Positions 8,568 to 15,674 of a stretch of 15,796 bases of DNA are shown piece after piece. The DNA lies in assembly GCA_002392835.1 (NCBI GenBank), contig DGHX01000083.1:5400-21195 (forward strand). Reading direction: 5' to 3'. The DNA is from Prevotella sp. UBA3837 (GTDB taxonomy: Bacteria > Bacteroidota > Bacteroidia > Bacteroidales > Bacteroidaceae). The notes under the pieces were generated by a model. It searched no databases. It had not been told where the DNA came from and was given only the letters and a program-made list of their open reading frames with translations. Numbering within the stretch: position 1 is the stretch's first letter; every line of letters begins with the position of its first letter. A program made the translations under genes and the position numbers.

Positions 8568-9818
8568 ATGAAAGCAAATCTCATTGAACAGGCCTACGCC
8601 GTAGCCAAGGAGCGCTACGCAGCCATTGGCGTCGACACCGACGCAGTACTCGACCAGATGCAGAAGCAGCAGATCTCCCTGCACTGCTGGCAGACCGACG
8701 ACGTCGTCGGCTTCGAGCGCAACGAGGCCCTCTCGGGCGGCATACAGACCACCGGCAACTATCCCGGCCGCGCACGCACCATCGACGAGGTGCGCCAGGA
8801 CATTGAGTTCGTGAAGACCCTGCTCGCCGGCAACCACCGCCTGAACCTGCACGAGATCTACGGCGACTTCGGCGGCAAGTTCGTTGACCGCGACCAGTGC
8901 GGCGTGGAGCATTTCCAAAGCTGGATTGACTGGGCCAAGGAGAACAACATGAAGCTCGACTTCAACTCCACCAGCTTCTCGCACCCCAAGAGCGGCGACC
9001 TCACCCTCTCGAACCCCGACAAGGGCATCCGCGACTTCTGGATTGAGCACACCAAGCGCTGCCGCCGCATCGCCGACGCTATGGGTAAGGCACAGAACGA
9101 CCCCTGCATCATGAACATCTGGGTGCACGACGGCAGCAAGGACATGCCCGTACAGCGCAAGAAATATCGTGAAATCCTGGCCGCCTCGCTCGACGAGATC
9201 ATGGAGGAGAAGCTCGACGGCGTGAAGAACTGCTTCGAGGCCAAGCTCTTCGGCATCGGTCTGGAGAGCTACACCGTGGGCAGCCACGACTTCTACACCG
9301 CCTACTGCGCCACCCGCAAGCAGATGTACACCCTTGACACCGGTCACTACGAGCCCACTGAGAACGTGAGCGACTTCGTGAGCACGCTGCTGATGTACGT
9401 GCCCGAGCTGATGCTCCACGTCAGCCGCCCCGTGCGTTGGGACAGCGACCACGTGACCATCATGAACGACCAGACGCTCGACCTCTTCAAGGAGCTGGTG
9501 CGCGCCGACGCTCTCGACCGCGCTCATGTGGGCCTCGACTACTTCGACGCCTCCATCAACCGCATCGGTGCCTACATCATCGGCACACGCGCCACGCAGA
9601 AGTGCATCCTGCAGGCCCTGCTCGAGCCGAAGCAGAAGCTGCGCGAGTATGAGGACAACGGGCAGTACTTCGAGCGCCTCGCGCTCATGGAGGAGGCCAA
9701 GTCGATGCCCTTCGGAGCCGTCTTCGACTACTTCAACCTGAAGAACAACGTGCCCGTGGGCGAGGAGTTCATCCAGGCCATCCAGCAGTACGAGAAGGAC
9801 GTCACCTCGAAGCGGTAA
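8568..9818 (+). CDS. rhaA: L-rhamnose isomerase
   Basis: RhaA interconverts L-rhamnose and L-rhamnulose in the cytoplasm, the first step of the pathway, using two divalent metal ions. The 416-residue product is nearly the same length as the E. coli enzyme (419) and matches it along its whole length. All seven metal ligands known from the E. coli structure are present at a constant offset of ten residues: E224 (in FEAKLFGIG), D257 and H260 (LDTGHYEPTE), H284, D292 and D294 (HVSRPVRWDSDHV), and D324 (GLDYFDASINR). The early motif SLHCWQTDDVVGFE and the C-terminal NNVPVGEEF are also typical. It is the third gene of the operon, 62 bases after the esterase. In Bacteroides the gene is called rhaI. 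Function is very secure. Confidence 0.97.
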   Translation: MKANLIEQAYAVAKERYAAIGVDTDAVLDQMQKQQISLHCWQTDDVVGFERNEALSGGIQTTGNYPGRARTIDEVRQDIEFVKTLLAGNHRLNLHEIYGDFGGKFVDRDQCGVEHFQSWIDWAKENNMKLDFNSTSFSHPKSGDLTLSNPDKGIRDFWIEHTKRCRRIADAMGKAQNDPCIMNIWVHDGSKDMPVQRKKYREILAASLDEIMEEKLDGVKNCFEAKLFGIGLESYTVGSHDFYTAYCATRKQMYTLDTGHYEPTENVSDFVSTLLMYVPELMLHVSRPVRWDSDHVTIMNDQTLDLFKELVRADALDRAHVGLDYFDASINRIGAYIIGTRATQKCILQALLEPKQKLREYEDNGQYFERLALMEEAKSMPFGAVFDYFNLKNNVPVGEEFIQAIQQYEKDVTSKR

Positions 9819-9830
9819 GCACTGATGGCG

Positions 9831-9896
9831 GCATCGCCCGGCGATGCCTGCTTACAGCTGATTGACAACGGTGGTCATGCCTGGTGCATGGCCACC
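9831..9896. repeat. Two strong hairpins downstream of rhaA
   Basis: A perfect palindrome GCATCGCCCGGCGATGC (9831-9847) begins 12 bases after the rhaA stop. A second stem follows at 9870-9896, with 11 pairs including one G-U and a 5-base loop. Neither is followed by a T-run, so they are not classic intrinsic terminators. They could protect the 3' end of the rha transcript or contribute to its ending. Confidence 0.5.
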
Positions 9897-9981
9897 GCTT
9901 TCCGTTCCTGCATCCGCCTGCGTCGGTCGGCTGTCCGTCGCTTTCCGTTCCTACATCCGCCTGCGTCGGTCGGTTGTCCGT
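9896..9981. repeat. Two tandem copies of a 43-bp unit
   Basis: Copies at 9896-9938 and 9939-9981 abut directly and differ at only two bases (G/A and C/T, both transitions). Each unit holds TGCGTCGGTCGG and starts CGCTTTCCGTTCC. The unit is not a multiple of three and is not inside a convincing gene. No third full copy is present, so it is not a CRISPR array. Confidence 0.85.
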
Positions 9982-9999
9982 CGTTGCAAGCCGCAGTGC

Positions 10000-10052
10000 C
10001 CGAGGCGTCAGCCTCGGTTCCCCGTTTCTGTCCTTACGCGCGCGCATGCGCG
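10000..10052. repeat. Perfect palindromes in the rhaA/MFS convergent spacer
   Basis: Two perfect dyads are present: CCGAGGC-GTCA-GCCTCGG at 10000-10017 (7-bp stem, 4-base loop) and the self-complementary CGCGCATGCGCG at 10041-10052. Together with the hairpins closer to rhaA they make this 277-base spacer unusually structured. Confidence 0.6.
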
Positions 10053-10058
10053 TGCGAA

Positions 10059-10082
10059 ATAAGAAAGGTGTATGCTACACCT
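10059..10082 (-). terminator. Candidate intrinsic terminator of the HD-MFS operon
   Basis: On the minus strand, 14 bases after the MFS stop codon, a 7-bp stem with a 3-base loop (AGGTGTA-GCA-TACACCT, 10082-10066) is followed by the T-rich TTCTTATTT. The stem is short and moderate in GC, so termination is plausible rather than certain. Confidence 0.5.
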
Positions 10083-10095
10083 GCTGCGGCCCGTC

Positions 10096-11454
10096 CTATG
10101 GGCGCTGGATGTTGGGCTTCTGCAGGCCGTAGCCCTTCCTGCGGTCCACCACGAGCATGACCACTGCCACCAGTGCGGCGCCGAGGGCCGTGAAGCCGAA
10201 GATGAGCATCGACGTGGTGTACGACGGGTCGCTCTCGTTGGCGCGGCCCACTAGGGTGGGGATGACGGTGCGCCCGAAGTTCTGGATGAAGAAAATCATG
10301 GAGTAGGCCGTGCCCAGGCATTTCAGCGGGATGATCTTCGGCACGCAGGGCCACAGGGCGGCGGGGGCCAGCGAGTAGCCGATGCTGAGCACCACCATCA
10401 GCACGATGGCCACGTCGGCACCGTGCAGGGGCAGGGCGAAGCCGAAGTGCACCGCCGTGAGCAGCAGCGCGCCGGTGATGATGAGCGTCACGCCGCGCCC
10501 CAGCCGGTCGTAGACCAGTCCGAAGAGCGGTGTGAGCAGGATGGTGCCGAAGGGTGCTATCGATGAGAAGAAACCCGCCACGTCGGCATCGACGCCATAT
10601 TTCATCACCATCAGCCGGGTGGAGAACTTCAGGAAGGGCGACACGGCCGAATAGAACAGCACGCAGAAGAGGGTGATGAGCCAGAAGCCCGGCGAGCGCA
10701 GCGTGATGCCGATGTCGCTCCAGCGGAACTCCTCGTCAGTGCTCTGCCCCTGCGCGCTGCTGTCAGCGGTGGCCGTGTCCTTGTCGAGCCGGCGGTCCAT
10801 CACGCAGAACACCAGGAAGGCCAGCAGCCCTATGCAGAGCAGTGCCACGGCCAGGAGCAGCGGCGTGGAGAGGCTGAAGCGTCGCGCTATGGGTGCCGAG
10901 ATGCTCAGCGCCGCTGCCGTGCCCAAGCGTGCCATGGCCAGCTGCAGGCCCATGGCCATGGCCAGCTCGTGGCCGGTGAACCAGCGCACCATGGCCTTCG
11001 ACACGGTGATGCCCGTCATCTCGTAGCCCACGCCGAAGACGGCGAAGCCCAGCGACGCCATGGCCGCCGACATGGGCAGCTCGAGGCCCAGCAGGGCAAA
11101 GCGCGCACCTCCGAAGTCGTGCGTCACGGCGAAGAGTTTCAGCAGCGTGCCTGCCAGCATGAGCGAGCATGACAGGCGTCCTGTGAAGCGGATGCCCATC
11201 TTGTCGAGGATGAGGCCCGAGAAGAAGAGCATGAGCAGGAAGACGTTGATGAGCCCGCTGGCTCCTGAGAAGAAGCCGTAGTCGGCCGGCGTCCACCCCA
11301 GTCCGCCCTCTGAGGGCGGCGCTTCGAGCAGCGTCTCTAATGGTGACATCACGTCATTGACAAAATAGCCCATCATCATGGCCGTGGCCACGATGAACAG
11401 CACCGTCCAGCGTGCGGCGGGCCGGTCGTTCAGGCGTCGGTATATGCGTTCCAT
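10096..11454 (-). CDS. MFS transporter, possibly MFSD1-like
   Basis: This 452-residue protein has about twelve membrane helices in two sets of six, separated by a hydrophilic loop (about residues 222-245, DKDTATADSSAQGQSTDEE). This is the normal size and layout of the major facilitator superfamily. An MFS signature-like turn GLILDKMGIRFTGR follows helix 2, and its second-half counterpart is GLVYDRLGRG. The stretch ALWPCVPKIIPLKCLGTAYS and the following FFIQNFGRTVIP resemble the MFSD1 branch, whose characterised animal member moves dipeptides out of lysosomes; that assignment is from memory of motifs. The start codon overlaps the stop of the upstream HD gene by one base (TGATG), so translation is probably coupled. 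The substrate is unknown. Confidence 0.85.
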   Translation of the reverse strand: MERIYRRLNDRPAARWTVLFIVATAMMMGYFVNDVMSPLETLLEAPPSEGGLGWTPADYGFFSGASGLINVFLLMLFFSGLILDKMGIRFTGRLSCSLMLAGTLLKLFAVTHDFGGARFALLGLELPMSAAMASLGFAVFGVGYEMTGITVSKAMVRWFTGHELAMAMGLQLAMARLGTAAALSISAPIARRFSLSTPLLLAVALLCIGLLAFLVFCVMDRRLDKDTATADSSAQGQSTDEEFRWSDIGITLRSPGFWLITLFCVLFYSAVSPFLKFSTRLMVMKYGVDADVAGFFSSIAPFGTILLTPLFGLVYDRLGRGVTLIITGALLLTAVHFGFALPLHGADVAIVLMVVLSIGYSLAPAALWPCVPKIIPLKCLGTAYSMIFFIQNFGRTVIPTLVGRANESDPSYTTSMLIFGFTALGAALVAVVMLVVDRRKGYGLQKPNIQRP

Positions 11455-12083
11455 CAGTCGTCGTGTTCAGTGAGTCCCACCAACTGCCTGATGGCGTCGG
11501 TCATGCGCCGGGGCAGCGCCAGGCGCGGGTCGTCGGCCTGTGTGCTGATGGCCTCAAGGAAGTGAGGCATCTCCTGGCGGTACACGTCCTTCATGTGTGC
11601 GTTGGCGGCGTTGGTGTGGGTGAAGGAGTAGGTGGTGTTGGCCAGCCGGTCGGCCAGCTTCACCAGCGGGGCGTAGGGCGTCTGCCGTATGCCGCGGTAG
11701 TAGTTCTCGCCGGCGCGCTCGGCCCTCGTGCGCCCTTTGTCGTTGGTCAGCGCATAGGCTATCTCGGCAGCCATGCGGGCCTGGGCGTCGTCCATGTAGC
11801 GGCGGGCGGTGGCCAGCACGTCGTTGTAGGTCTGGCGGGCGTCCTCAATGCTGTCGTGGTAGTAGGCACCGAAGAGCAGGGGCAGCACGTCGTGCTCGGT
11901 GGCACACACCTCCGCGCCATAGCGGCGCACGCCGTCGGCCACCATGTCGAGGTGGAAGCCGTAGGGGTGGGTGCCGTCGTAGTGCTGGTTCACGTCGGCA
12001 TGCAGCTGGTGGGCGGCGTGCCGCATCTGCTCAATGATGGGAGCATGGCTGTCCAGGCAGCGCTGAAAGTCCTTTTCTGTCAT
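11454..12083 (-). CDS. HD-domain phosphohydrolase of RelA/SpoT (MESH1) type
   Basis: This 209-residue cytoplasmic protein carries the metal-dependent HD signature: H44 (YGFHLDMV), H76-D77 with E80-D81 (YYHDSIED), and D145 with N149 (KLADRLANT). The HDxxED plus DRLxN arrangement is that of the (p)ppGpp hydrolase domain of RelA/SpoT and of stand-alone MESH1 enzymes. No synthetase or regulatory domain is present. Family knowledge suggests cleavage of a pyrophosphate from a nucleotide such as ppGpp; that substrate is inference, and the spacing from H44 to H76 is longer than in classical Rel proteins. It is the first gene of a two-gene operon and overlaps the MFS transporter start by one base. The start at 12083 is the first Met and sits just below a -7 promoter element. 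Confidence 0.82.
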   Translation of the reverse strand: MTEKDFQRCLDSHAPIIEQMRHAAHQLHADVNQHYDGTHPYGFHLDMVADGVRRYGAEVCATEHDVLPLLFGAYYHDSIEDARQTYNDVLATARRYMDDAQARMAAEIAYALTNDKGRTRAERAGENYYRGIRQTPYAPLVKLADRLANTTYSFTHTNAANAHMKDVYRQEMPHFLEAISTQADDPRLALPRRMTDAIRQLVGLTEHDD

Positions 12084-12103
12084 CTGTGTGAGGTTTTAGG
12101 CCA

Positions 12104-12111
12104 CAAAGGTA
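12104..12111 (-). promoter_or_regulatory. -7 element for the HD-MFS operon
   Basis: On the minus strand TACCTTTG (12111-12104) matches the Bacteroidetes -7 consensus and lies 20 bases before the ATG. No TTTG is found at the expected -33 distance. The same octamer is used in the opposite direction for the symporter 44 bases away. Confidence 0.5.
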
Positions 12112-12134
12112 CTAAAAAAGAATGAAGAAAGTCG

Positions 12135-12162
12135 TTTGTCTGCAAAAAAAATGTTACCTTTG
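12135..12162 (+). promoter_or_regulatory. Promoter of the AGCS symporter gene
   Basis: TACCTTTG (12155-12162) is a good -7 element. A TTTG at 12135-12138 could act as -33 but is only 16 bases away instead of about 20. Transcription would begin near 12169, leaving a leader of about 18 bases. Confidence 0.55.
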
Positions 12163-12186
12163 CAAGGCTAAACATGAAAGCGTAAT

Positions 12187-13584
12187 ATGATTGACATCAT
12201 CAACCACATCAATGATGCCCTCTGGGGCTACATCATCATCATCGTGCTGGTGGGCTGCGGTGTGTGGTTCACCATCCGCTCGCGCTTTGTGCAGTTCCGC
12301 ATGTTCGGCGAGATGCTGCGCCTGCTCACCGACTCGTCGGTGCGGCCCACCGGCCACGAGAAGCACATCTCGTCGTTTCAGGCCTTCGCCGTGTCGCTGG
12401 CCTCGCGTGTGGGTACCGGCAACCTGGCCGGCGTGGCCACCGCCATCGCCGTGGGCGGGCCGGGAGCGGTGTTCTGGATGTGGGTGATGGCCCTCTTCGG
12501 CGCTGCCACAGCCTTCGTCGAGAGCACGCTGGGCCAGCTGTTCAAGCGCCACCACAGCGACTCGTTCATAGGCGGCCCGGCCTACTATATTGAGCGGGGC
12601 CTGCACTGCCGCTGGATGGCGGTGCTCTTCGCCGTGCTCATCACAGCCACCTTCGGCCTGGCCAACAACTCGGTGCAGTCGAACACCATCTGCGGAGCCA
12701 TGGAGGGAGCCTTTGGCTGGAGCCCAGCCACGACGGGTGTGGTGCTCACGGTGTTCACGCTGGTCATCGTCTTTGGCGGCATACAGCGCATTGCGCGCGT
12801 CAGCTCGGTGCTGGTGCCGGTGATGGCGCTGGGCTATTTCGTGCTGGCCGTGGTGGTCGTGGTGATGAACATTGAGCACGTGCCCCATGTGTTCAAGGTC
12901 ATCATCGACAGCGCCTTCGGCCTGGAGCAGGCCGTCGGCGGCACGGTGGGTGCTGCCATCATGAATGGTGTGAAGCGCGGCCTCTTCTCAAACGAGGCCG
13001 GCGAGGGCAGTGCTCCCAACGCGGCTGCCACGGCGGCGGTGAGCCACCCGGTGAAGCAGGGGCTCATACAGTCGCTGGGCGTCTTCACCGACACGCTGCT
13101 CGTATGCTCGTGCACGGCGTTCATCATCCTCATCAGCGGACTGTATGACAACCCCGAGCTGAACGGCATCGCGCTCACGCAGGCAGCCCTCGAGGGCGAG
13201 GTGGGGGCGTGGGGGCCGGTGTTCGTGGCCGTAGCCATCTTCCTCTTTGCCTACTCGAGCATCATCGGCAACTATTACTACGGCGAGGCCAACGTGCGCT
13301 TCATGAGCCGCGACCCGCGGGCCGTCACCCTGTTCCGTGTGTGCTCCGGCGGCGTGATGGTCATGTTCGGTGCGCTGGTGTCGCTCGACACCGTGTGGAG
13401 CATCATCGACCTGTGCATGGCGCTGCTCACGGCCTGCAACCTCGTGGCCATCATCCTGCTGGGCAAGTATGCCTTCCGCCTGCTCGACGACTACCGGCGG
13501 CAGAAGCGGCAGGGCATCAAGAGCCCCGTCTTCCACCGCTCGCAACTGCCTGAGCTGGAGCACGACCTGGAGTGCTGGGAGTAG
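12187..13584 (+). CDS. Sodium:alanine/glycine symporter (AGCS family)
   Basis: This 465-residue inner-membrane protein belongs to the alanine-or-glycine:cation symporter family (AlsT/AgcS type), which imports small neutral amino acids with Na+ or H+. Family hallmarks are clear: VGTGNLAGVATAIAVGGPGA (residues ~75-95), FVESTLGQLFK, GGPAYYIERGL (~124-134), and NEAGEGSAPNAAATAAVSHP with the following QGLIQSLGVFTDT (~270-305). About ten to eleven hydrophobic segments span the protein. The length is within the family's usual range (about 450-500). The gene is monocistronic by layout: it has its own promoter, and rhaT downstream has a separate one. The exact amino acid transported cannot be told from the sequence. 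Confidence 0.95.
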   Translation: MIDIINHINDALWGYIIIIVLVGCGVWFTIRSRFVQFRMFGEMLRLLTDSSVRPTGHEKHISSFQAFAVSLASRVGTGNLAGVATAIAVGGPGAVFWMWVMALFGAATAFVESTLGQLFKRHHSDSFIGGPAYYIERGLHCRWMAVLFAVLITATFGLANNSVQSNTICGAMEGAFGWSPATTGVVLTVFTLVIVFGGIQRIARVSSVLVPVMALGYFVLAVVVVVMNIEHVPHVFKVIIDSAFGLEQAVGGTVGAAIMNGVKRGLFSNEAGEGSAPNAAATAAVSHPVKQGLIQSLGVFTDTLLVCSCTAFIILISGLYDNPELNGIALTQAALEGEVGAWGPVFVAVAIFLFAYSSIIGNYYYGEANVRFMSRDPRAVTLFRVCSGGVMVMFGALVSLDTVWSIIDLCMALLTACNLVAIILLGKYAFRLLDDYRRQKRQGIKSPVFHRSQLPELEHDLECWE

Positions 13585-13617
13585 AACACAGATTTGTTGA
13601 AAATAATGAGCGAAACA

Positions 13618-13649
13618 TTTGGCGTTGTTCAAATTTATGCTTACTTTTG
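13618..13649 (+). promoter_or_regulatory. Canonical Bacteroidetes promoter of rhaT
   Basis: TTTG at 13618-13621 is followed by 20 bases and TACTTTTG at 13642-13649, an exact fit to the Bacteroidetes consensus. Transcription would begin near 13656 and leave an AT-rich leader of about 29 bases. The promoter starts only 34 bases after the symporter stop codon. Confidence 0.8.
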
Positions 13650-13684
13650 CAACATATTATAAAAACTAATCAATCTAAAAGAAC

Positions 13685-14719
13685 ATGGAAATCGTAATCG
13701 GACTTTTAATCATTGCTATTGGCGCTTTCTGCCAGAGCAGCTGCTACGTGCCCATCAACAAGATCAAGGACTGGTCGTGGGAGACGTACTGGATTATTCA
13801 AGGTGTCTTTGCCTGGCTCATCCTGCCCTTCCTGGGCCTGTTGCTGGCCGTGCCCAGCGGTCACTCGGTGGGCGAGCTCTTCGCCGGAGCCTCGTCGTTC
13901 AACATCTGGATGACCATCCTCTTCGGCGTGCTCTGGGGCGTGGGCGGCCTGACCTTCGGCCTCAGCATGCGCTATCTGGGCGTGGCCCTCGGACAGTCGA
14001 TAGCCCTGGGCACCTGTGCCGGCCTGGGCACCATCATGGGCCCTGTGCTGCTGAACATCTTCTTCCCCGAGCTGAACGCCCTTGAGAGCCTCACCTTCGC
14101 CGTCATCCTGGGCGTGGTGGTGTGCCTGGCCGGCATCGCCATCATCGGAGTGGCCGGTGGCATGAAGTCGGCATCGCTCTCCGAGGAGGAGAAGAAGGAG
14201 GCCGTGAAGGACTTCAACTTCCCCAAGGGCCTGGCCATCGCCCTGCTGGCGGGCTTCATGAGCGGCTGCTTCAATGTGGGCCTTGAGTTCGGCAAGGACA
14301 TCCACTTCGCTGAGACGCCTGACATGTTCAAGACGCTGCCCGCCACGTTCCTCGTCACCCTGGGCGGCTTCGTCACCAATGCCGTCTACTGCTTCTATCA
14401 GAACCAGAAGAACCACACCTGGGGCGACTACCGCAAGAAGGGCGTGTGGGGCAACAACCTGCTGTTCTGCCTGCTGGCCGGCGCGCTGTGGTACAGCCAG
14501 TTCTTCGGCCTCTCGCTGGGCAAGAGCTTCTTCGAGCCGGGCAGCAGCATGATGACGCTGGCCTTCTGCATCCTCATGGCGTTCAATGTGCTGTTCAGCA
14601 ACGTATGGGGCATCATCCTGAAGGAATGGAAGGGCTGCTCGCGCAAGACCATCACCGTGCTCATCATTGGTCTGGTGGTGCTCATCTTCTCCACCTTCCT
14701 GCCGAAGATGATGGAGTAA
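13685..14719 (+). CDS. rhaT: L-rhamnose/H+ symporter
   Basis: RhaT imports L-rhamnose across the inner membrane with protons. The 344-residue product has the same length as E. coli RhaT and about ten membrane helices. Characteristic segments are the N-terminal GAFCQSSCYVPINKIKDWSWE (residues ~13-33), GVLWGVGGLTFGLSMRYLG, the SIALGTCAGLGTIMGPV helix (~101-117), the GFMSGCFNVGLEFGKDI region (~191-207), and the C-terminal SMMTLAFCILMAFNVLFSNVWGI. A soluble loop (about residues 160-180, SASLSEEEKKEAVKDF) lies in the middle as in the family. It is separated from the rhaB-esterase-rhaA operon by three other genes but has a strong promoter of its own and a terminator behind it. Function is secure from family resemblance and the nearby pathway genes. 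Confidence 0.95.
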   Translation: MEIVIGLLIIAIGAFCQSSCYVPINKIKDWSWETYWIIQGVFAWLILPFLGLLLAVPSGHSVGELFAGASSFNIWMTILFGVLWGVGGLTFGLSMRYLGVALGQSIALGTCAGLGTIMGPVLLNIFFPELNALESLTFAVILGVVVCLAGIAIIGVAGGMKSASLSEEEKKEAVKDFNFPKGLAIALLAGFMSGCFNVGLEFGKDIHFAETPDMFKTLPATFLVTLGGFVTNAVYCFYQNQKNHTWGDYRKKGVWGNNLLFCLLAGALWYSQFFGLSLGKSFFEPGSSMMTLAFCILMAFNVLFSNVWGIILKEWKGCSRKTITVLIIGLVVLIFSTFLPKMME

Positions 14720-14737
14720 AGGTTTCCTCCCGCTCAT

Positions 14738-14800
14738 TGGGGAATGCCCCCTCCAACCTCCCCCGATGGGGAATGGCCCCCCCTCCAACCTCCCCCCCCG
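14738..14800. repeat. C-rich direct repeat after rhaT
   Basis: Two imperfect copies starting TGGGGAATG and continuing into CCCCCTCCAACCTCCCCC begin at 14738 and 14767, a 29-base period. The second copy runs into the terminator stem. C-rich units of this sort recur between genes in many Bacteroidetes genomes (from general memory). No coding role is seen. Confidence 0.65.
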
Positions 14801-14818
14801 TTGGGGGGAGGCTTTTTT
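14789..14818 (+). terminator. Intrinsic terminator of rhaT
   Basis: A GC-rich inverted repeat (CCTCCCCCC...GGGGGGAGG, 14789-14811) with a short loop is followed after one base by six T residues (14813-14818). This is a textbook intrinsic terminator 70 bases after the rhaT stop. Confidence 0.85.
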
Positions 14819-14819
14819 G

Positions 14820-14980
14820 GTAACATGGTAAACGAAATACAGGCCCCGATATGGTAGTCGGCAGCCGCCGCGCCAGGAAGCCGTTAACACCATTTTAACC
14901 TCTTCTCACCGCTTTTAACCTTCCGTGGTGCCAGGCACGGCAGTTCGTAACTCTTCAGCCCATAGAAGCGCTAAAGCGGG
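14820..14980. other. Non-coding spacer between terminator and palindromic element
   Basis: No gene, promoter or RNA was recognised here. The motif TTTTAACC occurs twice (near 14893 and 14914), and a small hairpin CCGTG-GTGCCAGG-CACGG lies near 14924. Nothing else stands out. Confidence 0.4.
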
Positions 14981-15488
14981 CTTTGAAAAACAAAATAAAA
15001 CCAAAGAAAACAGGAAAAAACAAAAGCAAATATATAGTATATGACCCTATAGGGGTTGGGAGCGGCCTGTGCTTTAACTTGCAACCGATGGGGAGCGGCC
15101 TGAAAGGCCAACGAGCACATAGCCCAGGGCATCGCCCTGGGTTAATTAGGGCGGCTGTTTTCGCCCTGTCAGGGCAAAAGCGCTAATAGAGGGCATCGCC
15201 CTCGTATGCTCACCACAGGGGCGTTGCCCCTTCATTGTGCTTTTGCCCTGTCAGGGCGGTGTCTATGCACGCTGTATTCCCAGGGCGATGCCCTGGGCTA
15301 TGTGCTTATTGGCCTTTCAGGCCGCTCCCCATCGTCGGATTGCAAGTTAAAGCGCGGGCCGTTCCCAACCTCTATAGGGTCGAATGTTATATAGTTGCCA
15401 AAACAAATCTGAGAGACTGATTCTCGGCTGAGGCTCTCTGAGGGATGGTTTTATTTTGTTTTCTTTGGTTTTATTTTGTTTTTGAAAG
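14981..15488. repeat. 508-bp nested inverted-repeat element without genes
   Basis: The stretch folds back on itself in three layers. Outer arms of 32 bases (14981-15012 and 15457-15488) match in inverted order at 31 positions. Middle arms of about 100 bases (about 15043-15141 and 15279-15380) match in inverted order with roughly six substitutions and one 3-base gap. Inner arms of 19 bases (15163-15181 and 15239-15257) match perfectly. The centre (15182-15238) has two small hairpins, GAGGGCATCGCCCTC and GGGGCGTTGCCCC. The arms also carry local palindromes such as CCCAGGGCATCGCCCTGGG and GGCCTGAAAGGCC. The right half holds about 45 extra bases (15410-15450) and a second copy of GGTTTTATTTTGTTTT. 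No transposase gene and no obvious target duplication are seen. It may be a MITE-like element or a palindromic interspersed repeat. Confidence 0.85.
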
Positions 15489-15530
15489 CCGCCTCCGGCG
15501 TACCACCATCACTTACCCAGGCCTATTCCA

Positions 15531-15549
15531 GCCGTACAGTCTGTACGGC
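15531..15549. repeat. Perfect hairpin
   Basis: GCCGTACA-GTC-TGTACGGC forms an 8-bp perfect stem with a 3-base loop. It has no T-run. It lies just outside the nested palindromic element and could be an isolated regulator or structure site; no function is assigned. Confidence 0.6.
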
Positions 15550-15568
15550 AGAGGTGGCCGGCTTAGAA

Positions 15569-15632
15569 CAGTGGCTGTTGCACCAGCCTGCACCAGTTGC
15601 ACCACCCTGCACCGGCCAGCACCGGTTCCGTT
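15569..15632. repeat. TGCACC short repeat tract
   Basis: The hexamer TGCACC or its near form AGCACC appears about five times at short, irregular spacing (GTTGCACCAGCCTGCACCAG and onward). A related TGCAGG tract sits at the left edge of the window. It is probably a decayed low-complexity repeat and not coding. Confidence 0.45.
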
Positions 15633-15674
15633 TCATGCATTTTTTTGTTTCACGCCTCTCGCCGGAAAAATCGA

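Noticed and set aside
9896..9981. Possible CRISPR array
   Set aside because: There are only two copies, directly abutting with no spacers, and no cas genes in the window.
14983..15420. Short open frames in the region after rhaT as small proteins
   Set aside because: They read through the arms of the nested palindrome; their peptides mirror repeated bases and shift with the hairpins, with no initiation context or family.
14981..15488. Insertion sequence with a degraded transposase
   Set aside because: The interior between the arms contains no recognisable transposase fragment; nearly all of the length is accounted for by the inverted arms themselves.
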